Positions 9,155 to 17,191 of a stretch of 64,000 nt of DNA are shown here, piece after piece; within the stretch, counting starts at the first letter, position 1, and each line of letters starts with the position of its first letter. Source of the DNA: DAIOEK01 sp963708715 (GTDB lineage: Bacteria; Chloroflexota; Anaerolineae; Anaerolineales; Anaerolineaceae); contig CAVPSU010000001.1 of NCBI GenBank assembly GCA_963708715.1, positions 868,001 to 932,000 of the forward strand. The letters run 5' to 3'. The position numbers and the translations under genes were made by a program. Under the pieces are notes generated by a model. It was given only the letters and a program-made list of their open reading frames with translations. It had not been told where the DNA came from and made no database searches.

Positions 9155-9943
9155 CTATAAGTGAAATCCAGCCCAGGTACCAGTTAACCAATACCTCAAC
9201 ATATCCACACCACCAATTTGAATCAACGTGGTTAAGAATCCCGCTGATATTGGGATGAGAAGCTGCGACCAGTGGTCAAACGTGTTTTCTTTGCGAAAAA
9301 TCATGATCCATATTAGCGAATAGACCATTGTCAGGATTATTATCACTCCGGTTGCACTGATCAAGGCGAATGGATATAAGATCATAGGATTTCCTGTCAG
9401 AGTCAAGATACCGATGATGATCGCGACGACAATCAAAACAACATAAGGCTTGGGGGATCGAAATATTTCCCGGTTATCATACACCCGCCATATGGTTTGT
9501 TGAAAGGCAGGGTAAAGGATGGCGGCCATGGATAGTCCCATCCCTAACCCCGTGATCAGACGAAGAGTATTGTTCGGTTGATAAATACCCGGCATCCCGG
9601 GTATAAGATGAAAAAATGAATTTGCTCCATCAAACAACCAGGCTAATGCGAGTATCACAAATGGAAGACCGGTTTTCCAGGTGAGCATTCCTCCCCGCCT
9701 GGGAAATTTAACAAACTGATAGACCAATCCAGCCACCGCGCCCAGATACATGCCAGTACACCGGGCGCAAAGTGGGAGGGGTCGATCATCCAGGAAGAAG
9801 GAACGGACCGAGATTCGATGGCAGACCGCATATCCAACTGCATCCGCTTTTCCGAGTAATCCTGCCGGGGTTTCTGCCAGCCAGAGAATCAGAATTGAGA
9901 GACAGACAATTGGAACCAGCCATTTGATTGTTTGGGTCTTCAA
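9155..9943 (-). CDS. DUF2085 family membrane protein
   Basis: A 262-residue protein with about six membrane segments. Near the N-terminus it has AVCHRIS (Cys41, His42) and LCARCTG (Cys59, Cys62), the cysteine pattern that marks DUF2085 membrane proteins. Function of the family is unknown; the Cys/His set could bind a metal. The start is a TTG with AAGGA upstream. It is transcribed away from the ArsC-like gene. Confidence 0.75.
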   Translation of the reverse strand: MKTQTIKWLVPIVCLSILILWLAETPAGLLGKADAVGYAVCHRISVRSFFLDDRPLPLCARCTGMYLGAVAGLVYQFVKFPRRGGMLTWKTGLPFVILALAWLFDGANSFFHLIPGMPGIYQPNNTLRLITGLGMGLSMAAILYPAFQQTIWRVYDNREIFRSPKPYVVLIVVAIIIGILTLTGNPMILYPFALISATGVIIILTMVYSLIWIMIFRKENTFDHWSQLLIPISAGFLTTLIQIGGVDMLRYWLTGTWAGFHL

Positions 9944-10114
9944 TAATATTTTTCCTTATCGATCGATTATAGGATTACCGGCTGGAACCCGCAAGGCTGG
10001 TAAACGTTAACAAAACCATAACATCGACTTTATAAACTATTAATTTCCTTACTGTATACATAATATATGAACACACAATATATAAATCGTACAATGTATC
10101 TTGGATATACCATC

Positions 10115-10552
10115 ATGGAAAAATCAAATATTCTTTTCTTATGCACAGGAAATTCCGCTCGAAGCCAGATGGCAGAGGCATTATTAAGGTTTCACGCTGC
10201 AGACTACTATTCGGTATACTCTGCGGGGATCGAACCAAAAGGAATCAACCCCCTTACAATTCAGGTCATGGAAGAGATCGGCATTGCCATGGATCAGCAA
10301 TACTCCAAAAGCCTGGATGAATACATTGGGAAGATGGATTTTGCCTATCTGATCACCGTCTGTGGAGATGCGGATGAAAAATGTCCTGTGTTTCCTGGGA
10401 TGGGAATCAGGTTACACTGGGGGTTTGATGATCCGGCTGCGATCCAGGGAACGGCAGAACAAAAACTAAAGAAATTCCGGCAGATTCGGGACCAGATCGA
10501 ATCTAAACTCTTAATATGGCTGGCTGAACAGGGGATTCAAGCGGCACAATAG
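10115..10552 (+). CDS. arsC: Arsenate reductase, thioredoxin-coupled type (low-Mr phosphatase fold)
   Basis: A protein of about 145 residues. The N-terminal FLCTGNSARSQMAEAL is the phosphate-binding CX5R loop with Cys10. VCGDADEKCPVFPG supplies two more cysteines (83 and 90). The three-cysteine set and the following HWGFDDPA motif fit the thioredoxin-coupled ArsC type rather than a plain tyrosine phosphatase. It would reduce arsenate to arsenite. ATG 10115 is at the start of the conserved fold; an in-frame ATG at 10067 would add 16 odd residues. No ars regulator or efflux pump is next to it. Confidence 0.85.
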   Translation: MEKSNILFLCTGNSARSQMAEALLRFHAADYYSVYSAGIEPKGINPLTIQVMEEIGIAMDQQYSKSLDEYIGKMDFAYLITVCGDADEKCPVFPGMGIRLHWGFDDPAAIQGTAEQKLKKFRQIRDQIESKLLIWLAEQGIQAAQ

Positions 10553-10714
10553 TCAATTTTCGTTCTAAATTGGTACTATGGGGGTAAGAAGCGGGTTCAC
10601 CGGAAAATTCATTCTGATACCAAAGAGAATAGTAAATTACCTGGCAGATAATGGCTTCGTGTGAGATCCTACCGGGCATTTTCGGTATCCATAACTGCGA
10701 AATAGCAGTCAGGC

Positions 10715-10743
10715 TTGTAAGCTATTCGCTTTTTTGATAGAAT
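10715..10743 (+). promoter_or_regulatory. Probable promoter of tRNA-Glu
   Basis: TTGTAA at 10715-10720 and TAGAAT at 10738-10743 are separated by exactly 17 bases. The predicted transcript would begin about 5 bases before the mature tRNA. Confidence 0.55.
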
Positions 10744-10755
10744 TACCCCGCTAAC

Positions 10756-10828
10756 GCCCCCATCGTCTAGTGGCCCAGGACGTGGCCCTCTCAAGGCCAA
10801 AACGAGGATTCGAATTCCTCTGGGGGCA
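10756..10828 (+). tRNA. tRNA-Glu (anticodon CTC)
   Basis: A complete cloverleaf. The acceptor stem GCCCCCA pairs with TGGGGGC, the anticodon stem TGGCC pairs with GGCCA around the loop CTCTCAA (anticodon CTC, reads GAG), and the T arm is AGGATTCGAATTCCT. The discriminator base is A and CCA is not encoded. The 3' end merges directly into an array of 62-bp repeats. Confidence 0.93.
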
Positions 10829-11318
10829 CTTTTCTTTTAATCTATCCTCTCTGAATAATTGTCGAATTTCTAGGCTACGCCTTAGGGGCACTTTTCTTTT
10901 AATCTATCCTTTCTGAATAATTGTCGAATTTCTAGGCTACGCCTTAGGGGCACTTTTCTTTTAATCTATCCTTTCTGAATAATTGTCAAATTTCTAGGCT
11001 ACGCCTTAGGGGCACTTTTCTTTTAATCTATCCTCTCTGAATAATTGTCGAATTTCTAGGCTACGCCTTAGGGGCACTTTTCTTTTAATCTATCCTCTCT
11101 GAATAATTGTCGAATTTCTAGGCTACGCCTTAGGGGCACTTTTCTTTTAATCTATCCTTTCTGAATAATTGTCGAATTTCTAGGTTACGCCTTAGGGGCA
11201 CTTTTCTTTTAATCTATCCTTTCTGAATAATTGTCAAATTTCCAGGCTACGCCTAAGGGGTACTTTTCTTTTAATCTATCCTCTCTGAATAATTGTCGAA
11301 TTTCTAGGCTACGCCTGA
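10823..11318. repeat. Tandem array, eight 62-bp units, fused to the tRNA-Glu 3' end
   Basis: Eight head-to-tail copies of a 62-bp unit beginning GGGGCACTTTTC and ending GGCTACGCCTTA, with no spacers. The first copy starts inside the tRNA, sharing its last six bases GGGGCA. Two diagnostic sites (CTCT or TTCT after ATCC; GTCGAA or GTCAAA) follow the order C/G, T/G, T/A, C/G in copies 1-4 and exactly the same order in copies 5-8. The array therefore grew partly by duplication of a four-unit, 248-bp block. Copies 6-8 carry a few private changes. No gene lies in it. Confidence 0.95.
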
Positions 11319-11715
11319 GGAGCCATTTTGGTTGCATTTCTATAGAATTGTTTACAACCCATCCCCCAGCCCCTTCCCGCAGGTTCTATATTTGAAAATT
11401 ATGGTTGTGATGCGGGAAAGGAAGGGTTAATTCTGGGAGTAGAAGACCTCGCCTTCTACTCCCAGACGCCCACATTTCGAAAAAGAATAAGGGAAATTGA
11501 ATATGCGGATTTTCTCTTTCACGGTTGGGACACTTGGATCCAGGGATGGCGTAAAATCCGAGCCTGCGAAGCTGCGTTCCGGTGAATAGATAGAGATACC
11601 TCCTACAAACAAGGGAAAGCTGTAAAAGTGTATGAGCCAACCTGGTAGCCCCGACCTTATCCTACCCATCCCTTGGATGTATAATCGTAAAACCTATTAA
11701 TCAAATCGGAGGCAT
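11319..11715. other. Gene-free stretch with two hairpins
   Basis: No convincing gene. It holds CCTTCCCGCA (11372-11381) facing TGCGGGAAAGG (11411-11421), and a perfect 14-bp hairpin at 11432-11466. This layout resembles a small REP- or MITE-like element. Near its end, TATAAT at 11680-11685 and GGAGG before 11716 probably serve the ABC importer. Two overlapping minus-strand open frames here lack start signals and look like chance. Confidence 0.6.
11432..11466. repeat. Perfect 14-bp inverted repeat hairpin
   Basis: TCTGGGAGTAGAAG at 11432-11445 pairs without mismatch with 11453-11466 around a 7-base loop. There is no T run on either side, so a terminator is unlikely. It may be part of a palindromic intergenic element. 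Confidence 0.6.
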
Positions 11716-12684
11716 ATGCGAAAAACCATTGCATTCGTGTTCCTGATCACCCTAGTCTTCAGCCTATCCCTCTCTGCCTGTGCGCCCAAACCGGCTGCTC
11801 AAACAGAGATTGTTACACTCAAGGTAGCATTACTCCCCATCATTGACGCTCTGCCAATTTACGTTGCCCAGCAGGAAGGGCTTTTTTCTAAATACAATCT
11901 TAACGTGGAAGTGACACCTGTCGCCTCTGCGCCGGAACGCGACCAGCTCATCAGCGCCGGTCAGGCGGATGGGATGATCAACGAGACATTGTCCACTTTT
12001 TTCTTTAACCGGGAAAAGACCCAGGTTCAGATCGTCCGCTACGCCCTCACTCCCACCGCCCAGGCAGGGCATTTCTTCATCCTGGCTTCGTCAAAATCCG
12101 GCATCACCTCGCCTGAACAATTGAAAGGGATCGAGATTGGAGTATCCCAGGGAACCATTATTGAATATGTGACCTATCGTCTCCTGGAAGACGCGGGATT
12201 AAAAACCGATGAGATCAAAACCATTGCTGTCCCAAAAATGCCAGACCGGATGGCACTGCTGGCATCCGGAGACATTCAAGCGGCGGTTATGCCTGATCCC
12301 CTCGCTGCATTATCTGTTACCCAAGGCGCCAGGATCATTCTGGATGACTCTGCTCATCCTGAATATGGTTTCAGCGTTTTCAGTTTTCGCAAAGAAGTGA
12401 TTGATCAAAAACCTGAAGCGATCCGATCATTCTTGAAAGCGATTGAAGAGGCTACCCAATTGATAAACAAAGAACCACAGAAATACAATACAATTCTGAG
12501 CGAACAAAAATTGGTACCTCAACCTTTACTGGCATCCTATAAAGCACCTCCTTATCCATTGGCTGGTGTCCCATCCGAGTTGGAATGGAAAGATGCATTA
12601 GATTGGGCAAAGAGTAAATCTTTGATCGCTGTGGATGTCTCCTATTCAGATTCGGTGAACCCTTCCTTCCTCCCGGGTAAATAA
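11716..12684 (+). CDS. ABC importer substrate-binding lipoprotein (NMT1/SsuA-like)
   Basis: A lipoprotein of 322 residues with a clear signal peptide and lipobox LSAC (Cys22). The following fold has the start PIYVAQQEGLFSKYNL that is typical of NMT1/ThiY/SsuA-like binding proteins, which carry small molecules such as aliphatic sulfonates, taurine or thiamine precursors. GGAGG precedes the ATG. The ATPase and permease genes follow directly. No riboswitch or biosynthetic neighbour reveals the substrate. Confidence 0.85.
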   Translation: MRKTIAFVFLITLVFSLSLSACAPKPAAQTEIVTLKVALLPIIDALPIYVAQQEGLFSKYNLNVEVTPVASAPERDQLISAGQADGMINETLSTFFFNREKTQVQIVRYALTPTAQAGHFFILASSKSGITSPEQLKGIEIGVSQGTIIEYVTYRLLEDAGLKTDEIKTIAVPKMPDRMALLASGDIQAAVMPDPLAALSVTQGARIILDDSAHPEYGFSVFSFRKEVIDQKPEAIRSFLKAIEEATQLINKEPQKYNTILSEQKLVPQPLLASYKAPPYPLAGVPSELEWKDALDWAKSKSLIAVDVSYSDSVNPSFLPGK

Positions 12685-12701
12685 TAACCTGAGAAATAGC
12701 C

Positions 12702-13463
12702 ATGATTCAAGTCCGATCTCTCACTTTTGGATACACCCCCCAAAACCTCATTTTCCAGGACTATAGCTGGCGAGTGGAGAGAAGCCAGACCTGGGCAATT
12801 CTTGGTCCCTCCGGGTGCGGAAAAACCACCCTGCTCTATCTCCTGGCTGGATTGCGTCAGCCAATCCAGGGAGAGATATCTATAATGGGTGATTTGCTGA
12901 CACGCCCGCGTCCGTCCACTGGGTTAATTCTCCAGGATTATGGTTTGTTACCCTGGGCTACCGTTCGCGAGAATGCCAGCCTGGGTATTAAGGTGAGGTC
13001 GTTTTATGGACCTGATGGCACTCATGCACCCAGCGAAATACCCATTCCACCCCTGGAAAACAACTGGCTGACCCGTCTTGGGTTGGACAACGTGGCAGAA
13101 AAATACCCTGCCCAGATCTCAGGCGGACAACGCCAACGTACAGCTATTGCCCGGACGCTAGCGCTTCAACCTGATCTGTTGTTGATGGATGAACCTTTTT
13201 CTTCACTTGACGCGATCACCCGTTCAGATCTGCAGAAGCTAACACTCGAACTATGCAATGAGCAGGGTATTACCATGATTTTGGTCACCCATTCCATCGA
13301 AGAAGCTGTATCGATGGGAAAGCATATTCTCTTACTGGGATCACCACCAAACTTGACACCACTTGTGTTCGACAATCCGTCCGCGGGCGAGCCGGCGGGA
13401 GAAAAACTGGAAGCCTATCAAGAATTGATCGATCTCCTTCGGGCGAGTATGGAAAAAGCATGA
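12702..13463 (+). CDS. ABC importer ATP-binding protein
   Basis: The 253-residue ATPase of the importer. Walker A is GPSGCGKTT (35-43), the Q-loop is LILQDYGLLPW (about 75-85), the signature is ISGGQRQRTAIARTL (139-153), Walker B is LLLMDEPFSSLD (159-170), and the switch His follows in LVTHSIEEA. It most resembles the SsuB/TauB group. An insertion at about residues 98-120 between Q-loop and signature is somewhat long. It overlaps the permease gene by four bases (ATGA). Confidence 0.9.
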   Translation: MIQVRSLTFGYTPQNLIFQDYSWRVERSQTWAILGPSGCGKTTLLYLLAGLRQPIQGEISIMGDLLTRPRPSTGLILQDYGLLPWATVRENASLGIKVRSFYGPDGTHAPSEIPIPPLENNWLTRLGLDNVAEKYPAQISGGQRQRTAIARTLALQPDLLLMDEPFSSLDAITRSDLQKLTLELCNEQGITMILVTHSIEEAVSMGKHILLLGSPPNLTPLVFDNPSAGEPAGEKLEAYQELIDLLRASMEKA

Positions 13464-14200
13464 GAAAACGGGATGTGCTTTTTGCTCTCGTAGGTTTACT
13501 ATTGATCTGGCAAGTTGCCGCCATGGTGCTTCATTCATCCATTTTGCCCACACCGATTCTCGTTATTGGCGCGCTATTCAATGGTCTGAGGGCAGATCTG
13601 CCCGGCCATTTCCTTGCCAGTCTATGGCGGGTGACAGCCAGTATGCTGCTATCTGTAGCATTGGCTGCTCCTGCAGGATTGGTGATCGGACAATCCAAGC
13701 GCCTAAGTCAAATCTTCGCGCCGGTCATTTATTTGTTATATCCAATCCCTAAAGTTGTTTTTGTAACCATCTTATTGCTTTTCCTCGGGGTGGGCGACGC
13801 TTCTAAAATTGCTCTCATTTTTCTGATCCTGTTCTTTCAGATCCTGGTTCTGGTCCGGGATCAGGCAGCGGGAATTCCGCCACAATTGATCCATAGTTTA
13901 CGCAGTCTGGGCGCGGGGCGGCGAGCCTTATTCCGCTTTGTTTACTTGCCTGCCAGCCTGCCTGCAATCCTTACCGCGCTGCGCCAATCTGTTGGAACAG
14001 CCGTGGCTGTCCTCTATATCGCCGAACTATTTGCAACGCGTAAGGGTTTAGGCTATTACATCTACTACAATGGCAGTACACTATTGGACTATCCAGCCAT
14101 GTATGCGGGGGTCCTGGCAATGAGTCTTTTGGGATTGGGATTGTACTTCGGAGTGGATTGGTTGGAGAAAGTCTTGTGTCCCTGGCAAAAAGCTCATTAG
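13460..14200 (+). CDS. ABC importer permease (SsuC/TauC-like)
   Basis: A 246-residue membrane protein with about six helices and the permease loop SLGAGRRALFRFVYLPASLP that contacts the ATPase. It belongs with the preceding binding protein and ATPase. Its stop codon overlaps the stop of the convergent prenyltransferase gene by four bases, and no terminator separates them. Confidence 0.88.
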   Translation: MRKRDVLFALVGLLLIWQVAAMVLHSSILPTPILVIGALFNGLRADLPGHFLASLWRVTASMLLSVALAAPAGLVIGQSKRLSQIFAPVIYLLYPIPKVVFVTILLLFLGVGDASKIALIFLILFFQILVLVRDQAAGIPPQLIHSLRSLGAGRRALFRFVYLPASLPAILTALRQSVGTAVAVLYIAELFATRKGLGYYIYYNGSTLLDYPAMYAGVLAMSLLGLGLYFGVDWLEKVLCPWQKAH

Positions 14201-15123
14201 TTCAAAAGACGATAGACCAGGACGCCTAACAAGAATAACAAACCAAAAAACAACGCCAGTTTACTGGTTCCAGCCAGGATTGGGTTTAATGCCTTTCCCG
14301 ACAGCGTAAACACACCTTTGGTGAGTTGAATTGCGAAAGGAATGGATAGCCAGGTCAGGATCGACCAGAGCGGAATCAGGTCCATCCAGATCAAGAGGGG
14401 AATGATCAGGTAAGCGATTATCTGGAGGATCAGATATTCTATGCGGGTCCATCTGACACCGATCAAGACCGCCAGAGTTCGTTTTCCACCTTTCTGATCT
14501 GTGGGAATATCGCGTAAGTTATTCACCACCAACAAATTGACCACCAACAAACCAATAGCGATCGCCATCCACCACACTGTTGAAGCGACCGTTTGGGCTT
14601 GGACATAGTACGTTCCCGCCACAGCAGCCAGCCCAAAGAATAGAAAAACAAAAAGATCACCAAGACCATGGTAACCGAGCGGGAATGGACCGCCTGTATA
14701 AAGGATGGCTGAAGCGATTGCCGCCACACCAATAAACAGAACCGGCCAACCAGCAACGGTTGTCAGGTAAAAGCCCAATAATGATGCCAAAATGAGCACA
14801 AATATCAGGCCAATCTTTACTTGTCTGGCCGATAGAATTCCCGCCTGAGTGACTCGGATTGGACCAAGCCTCTCCGGAGTATCCGTCCCATGTTCGAAAT
14901 CAAACACATCATTCGCCAGGTTGCTGGAGATCTGCAAGAGCAATCCCACCCCAAGAGCAGCCAGAGCAGGCCAAATCGTAAAGGAGTCATCCAATACAGC
15001 CAATCCGACCCCGGTGACAACGCCTGCAACCGATACAGGCAAGGTGCGAGGACGGATTGCCATCATCCATGATTGGATCAATGTGAGTGGCTTACCCGAT
15101 GGAAGGGTGGACGATTCGGTCAT
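14197..15123 (-). CDS. menA: UbiA-type prenyltransferase, MenA-like
   Basis: A 308-residue membrane protein with about eight helices. Both Asp-rich prenyl-diphosphate motifs are present: NLANDVFDFEHG near 69-79 and NNLRDIPTDQKGGKRTL in the second half. The second motif is typical of MenA, which attaches a polyprenyl chain to 1,4-dihydroxy-2-naphthoate to make demethylmenaquinone. Menaquinone would be the electron acceptor of the complex I encoded at the window's end. The start overlaps the stop of the upstream glycosidase gene (ATGA), which fixes it at 15123 and suggests coupled translation. Confidence 0.85.
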   Translation of the reverse strand: MTESSTLPSGKPLTLIQSWMMAIRPRTLPVSVAGVVTGVGLAVLDDSFTIWPALAALGVGLLLQISSNLANDVFDFEHGTDTPERLGPIRVTQAGILSARQVKIGLIFVLILASLLGFYLTTVAGWPVLFIGVAAIASAILYTGGPFPLGYHGLGDLFVFLFFGLAAVAGTYYVQAQTVASTVWWMAIAIGLLVVNLLVVNNLRDIPTDQKGGKRTLAVLIGVRWTRIEYLILQIIAYLIIPLLIWMDLIPLWSILTWLSIPFAIQLTKGVFTLSGKALNPILAGTSKLALFFGLLFLLGVLVYRLLN

Positions 15124-17006
15124 ACTTGTTTCGGCGTTACGGTGATGGAATGGATCATACCCTCTTTGGATGGCCAATGGAGTAAGAGTTGTGCTTCCAT
15201 ATTTAATTCGTAATGACCATCCGATAATACCACTTTACATCCGGCGGGATACTGGTACTGCGGAATGAAAACCTGGGTGGGTTCTTTGATACCTGGCATA
15301 TGTCTGTAGGAAAGGTGGAACCTATTACTTGTGATGTCAAAGCTCATTTCGATGGGCTCACCGGCAATTTTTTGCGGATATGGTCGAATAGCTGCTTTTA
15401 ATGCCCTCCCGCCATTATAAATGTCATCTGATCCTTTCATTTGATCTCTGGAGAAAAGCGACAGATCCTCGTCATTCCATTGATCTCCTCTTTCATTGGT
15501 ATTATCAGCAGTGTAATTCCAAAGGGTGAAACTGGCAAAATTACTTTCCAGCGCCTGCATGGTCGCATCCAGAGCGTTTATTTGATCTGATTCATCTCCG
15601 GTTTTGTAGGCTTTTTCCTGATATAGATCGAATGGGATTCCAACTTCCCCAATTAGCAAGGGAGCCTTATTCATCTTGGCGACTGCATTCCTCTTTAAAT
15701 CTGCAATTTGTGATGCAAAATTTTTGCGAACATTCGATCTGCCAAGGATGATTTTCATTGATCTCACGTCAACCGAGAACCAGGGTACAAAGCTCTTTTT
15801 AACCAAGGTCATATTGTCGTACCAGTGGGCGGCGTGAACTATCCTATCAGGGTCACCATCCGTCCAGACCAGGTTTGCTTCATCGGGTATCTCCTCAATA
15901 AATATCATGGCATCTGGATCGATCGCGCGGATTTTTTCTGTATAGCGCTGAACGAATGGCTTGAAATAATCCTCATTGAAGTCAACAGGATGGGCACCCA
16001 CATGGGAAAAGTAATCAGGTTGCAACAATACCGGTTTTCCGTCCAGCCCAATATCCCAGACCCCGTGTTGTTTCCAGATATCCTCATATCCAGGCAGCCA
16101 GATGGATTTGCCTTCTGAATTGATGGTCTTCCTTCCTGTTTTTACAAATCCCGCCAAACCGATCTTATAGAAATCTACTTCCTGTGGGGTCCCGGATGCA
16201 AGCTGCATTGATTGATATAGTGTAGGCATCGCGCCCAGCTTCATTGGGTTGATCGTTCGGGTATGGAGATCGGTTTGACCTATGAAGCCGGAGGATGGTT
16301 CATTGAGTGTGTCATACCCCACCACATTAGAAAGATCTTTCACTCTATCAGCAAGTCGAAGAATGGCTCCGATGTACTGATTCTGTAAGAAGTTCTGGAT
16401 TGGAATGCCATCCACCCGACATTTGGGCGCAAAGTCGTTACCGGCGAAGAAGAGGGTGAACATTGTGGCAGTAGCCAGTTTACTGTAGTTGGTCGGCCAT
16501 ATCATCTTGGGATAGGGGTCGCCATTCTCCTGGTGGATGAAGGCAGCACCTGCCTGATGCAGCTGCGTGATATCCATGCCAGCAGCTTCGAGCGTCCATC
16601 CGGGTGCACCATCGCCGCCCGTGAATCGGCTCCAGACATCCTGGTGCGGATCGATGAAAACGCTGATCCCATACTCTGCTGCTTTGGCAATAATCTGCCG
16701 AGTGTAATCCAGAAACTCCTCATCATAGATTCCCGGTCCGGCGTGCTCGATCGCCTCCCAAGTAACCAGATAACGGAGGAAAGTGAATCCCCACGCTTTT
16801 AATCGTCTGAAATGTTCATCGGCTTCTGATAATGGGAAAGGACGTCCAATGAAGGACACCCCTCGGTGCTGGTAAAATCCATCTTTTTTCCAACTTGCGC
16901 CATCCGGTGAATATGGTACTTTGGAACTTCCACTCAAATTTACACCGCGTAATGTAAGTATTCGACCAAATTCATCGACAAAGTTTCCGTTTTGTTGTTT
17001 GATCAT
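15120..17006 (-). CDS. GH5 glycoside hydrolase, fungal glucosylceramidase/steryl glucosidase-like
   Basis: A 628-residue enzyme. TLRGVNLSGSSK, VGYDTLNEP (acid/base Glu near 236) and LLIGEVGIP (nucleophile Glu near 454) are the GH5 landmarks. The stretch FTFLRYLVTWEAIEHAGPG, then DPHQDVWSRFTGG, closely resembles the GH5_12 group, known from fungal glucosylceramidases and ergosteryl-glucosidases. No signal peptide is visible, so it is probably cytoplasmic. The start at 17006 is chosen because the conserved domain begins at once and AGGGG lies upstream; an upstream open extension to 17252 overlaps the divergent gene. A beta-sandwich-like C-terminus is likely. The exact substrate is inference. 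Confidence 0.8.
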   Translation of the reverse strand: MIKQQNGNFVDEFGRILTLRGVNLSGSSKVPYSPDGASWKKDGFYQHRGVSFIGRPFPLSEADEHFRRLKAWGFTFLRYLVTWEAIEHAGPGIYDEEFLDYTRQIIAKAAEYGISVFIDPHQDVWSRFTGGDGAPGWTLEAAGMDITQLHQAGAAFIHQENGDPYPKMIWPTNYSKLATATMFTLFFAGNDFAPKCRVDGIPIQNFLQNQYIGAILRLADRVKDLSNVVGYDTLNEPSSGFIGQTDLHTRTINPMKLGAMPTLYQSMQLASGTPQEVDFYKIGLAGFVKTGRKTINSEGKSIWLPGYEDIWKQHGVWDIGLDGKPVLLQPDYFSHVGAHPVDFNEDYFKPFVQRYTEKIRAIDPDAMIFIEEIPDEANLVWTDGDPDRIVHAAHWYDNMTLVKKSFVPWFSVDVRSMKIILGRSNVRKNFASQIADLKRNAVAKMNKAPLLIGEVGIPFDLYQEKAYKTGDESDQINALDATMQALESNFASFTLWNYTADNTNERGDQWNDEDLSLFSRDQMKGSDDIYNGGRALKAAIRPYPQKIAGEPIEMSFDITSNRFHLSYRHMPGIKEPTQVFIPQYQYPAGCKVVLSDGHYELNMEAQLLLHWPSKEGMIHSITVTPKQV

Positions 17007-17160
17007 GAATACCCCTGTACCTATTTTCTGTTTTTCCCAAGTATGGTATGAATTATACGCATTCCTGATCGAAGAGGGTTGCACCTGAATAGGGTCTACC
17101 GGAGTCAGGCTGGTAATCACAACCCATTGACAGGAATGCCCGCTAATCCATCGGATTGGA

Positions 17161-17166
17161 TATAAT
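17161..17166 (+). promoter_or_regulatory. -10-like box of the aldo/keto reductase gene
   Basis: TATAAT at 17161-17166, 25 bases before the start codon. A TTGACA at 17127-17132 is too far away (28 bases) to be a standard partner, so only the -10 box is claimed. Confidence 0.4.
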
Positions 17167-17191
17167 GAAAGAAAATCATTCGGAGAGTGAC

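Noticed and set aside
10823..11318. CRISPR array
   Set aside because: Units are contiguous 62-bp repeats with no unique spacers, and no cas genes are present.
11386..11669. Two overlapping minus-strand open frames
   Set aside because: They run through the palindromic element and have no start signals or protein-like pattern.
11319..11715. Thiamine (TPP) riboswitch before the ABC importer
   Set aside because: No conserved CTGAGA or ACCTGA core is present in the leader.
17127..17166. Standard TTGACA/TATAAT promoter for the aldo/keto reductase gene
   Set aside because: The two boxes are 28 bases apart, too far for a normal sigma-70 promoter; only the -10 box is kept.
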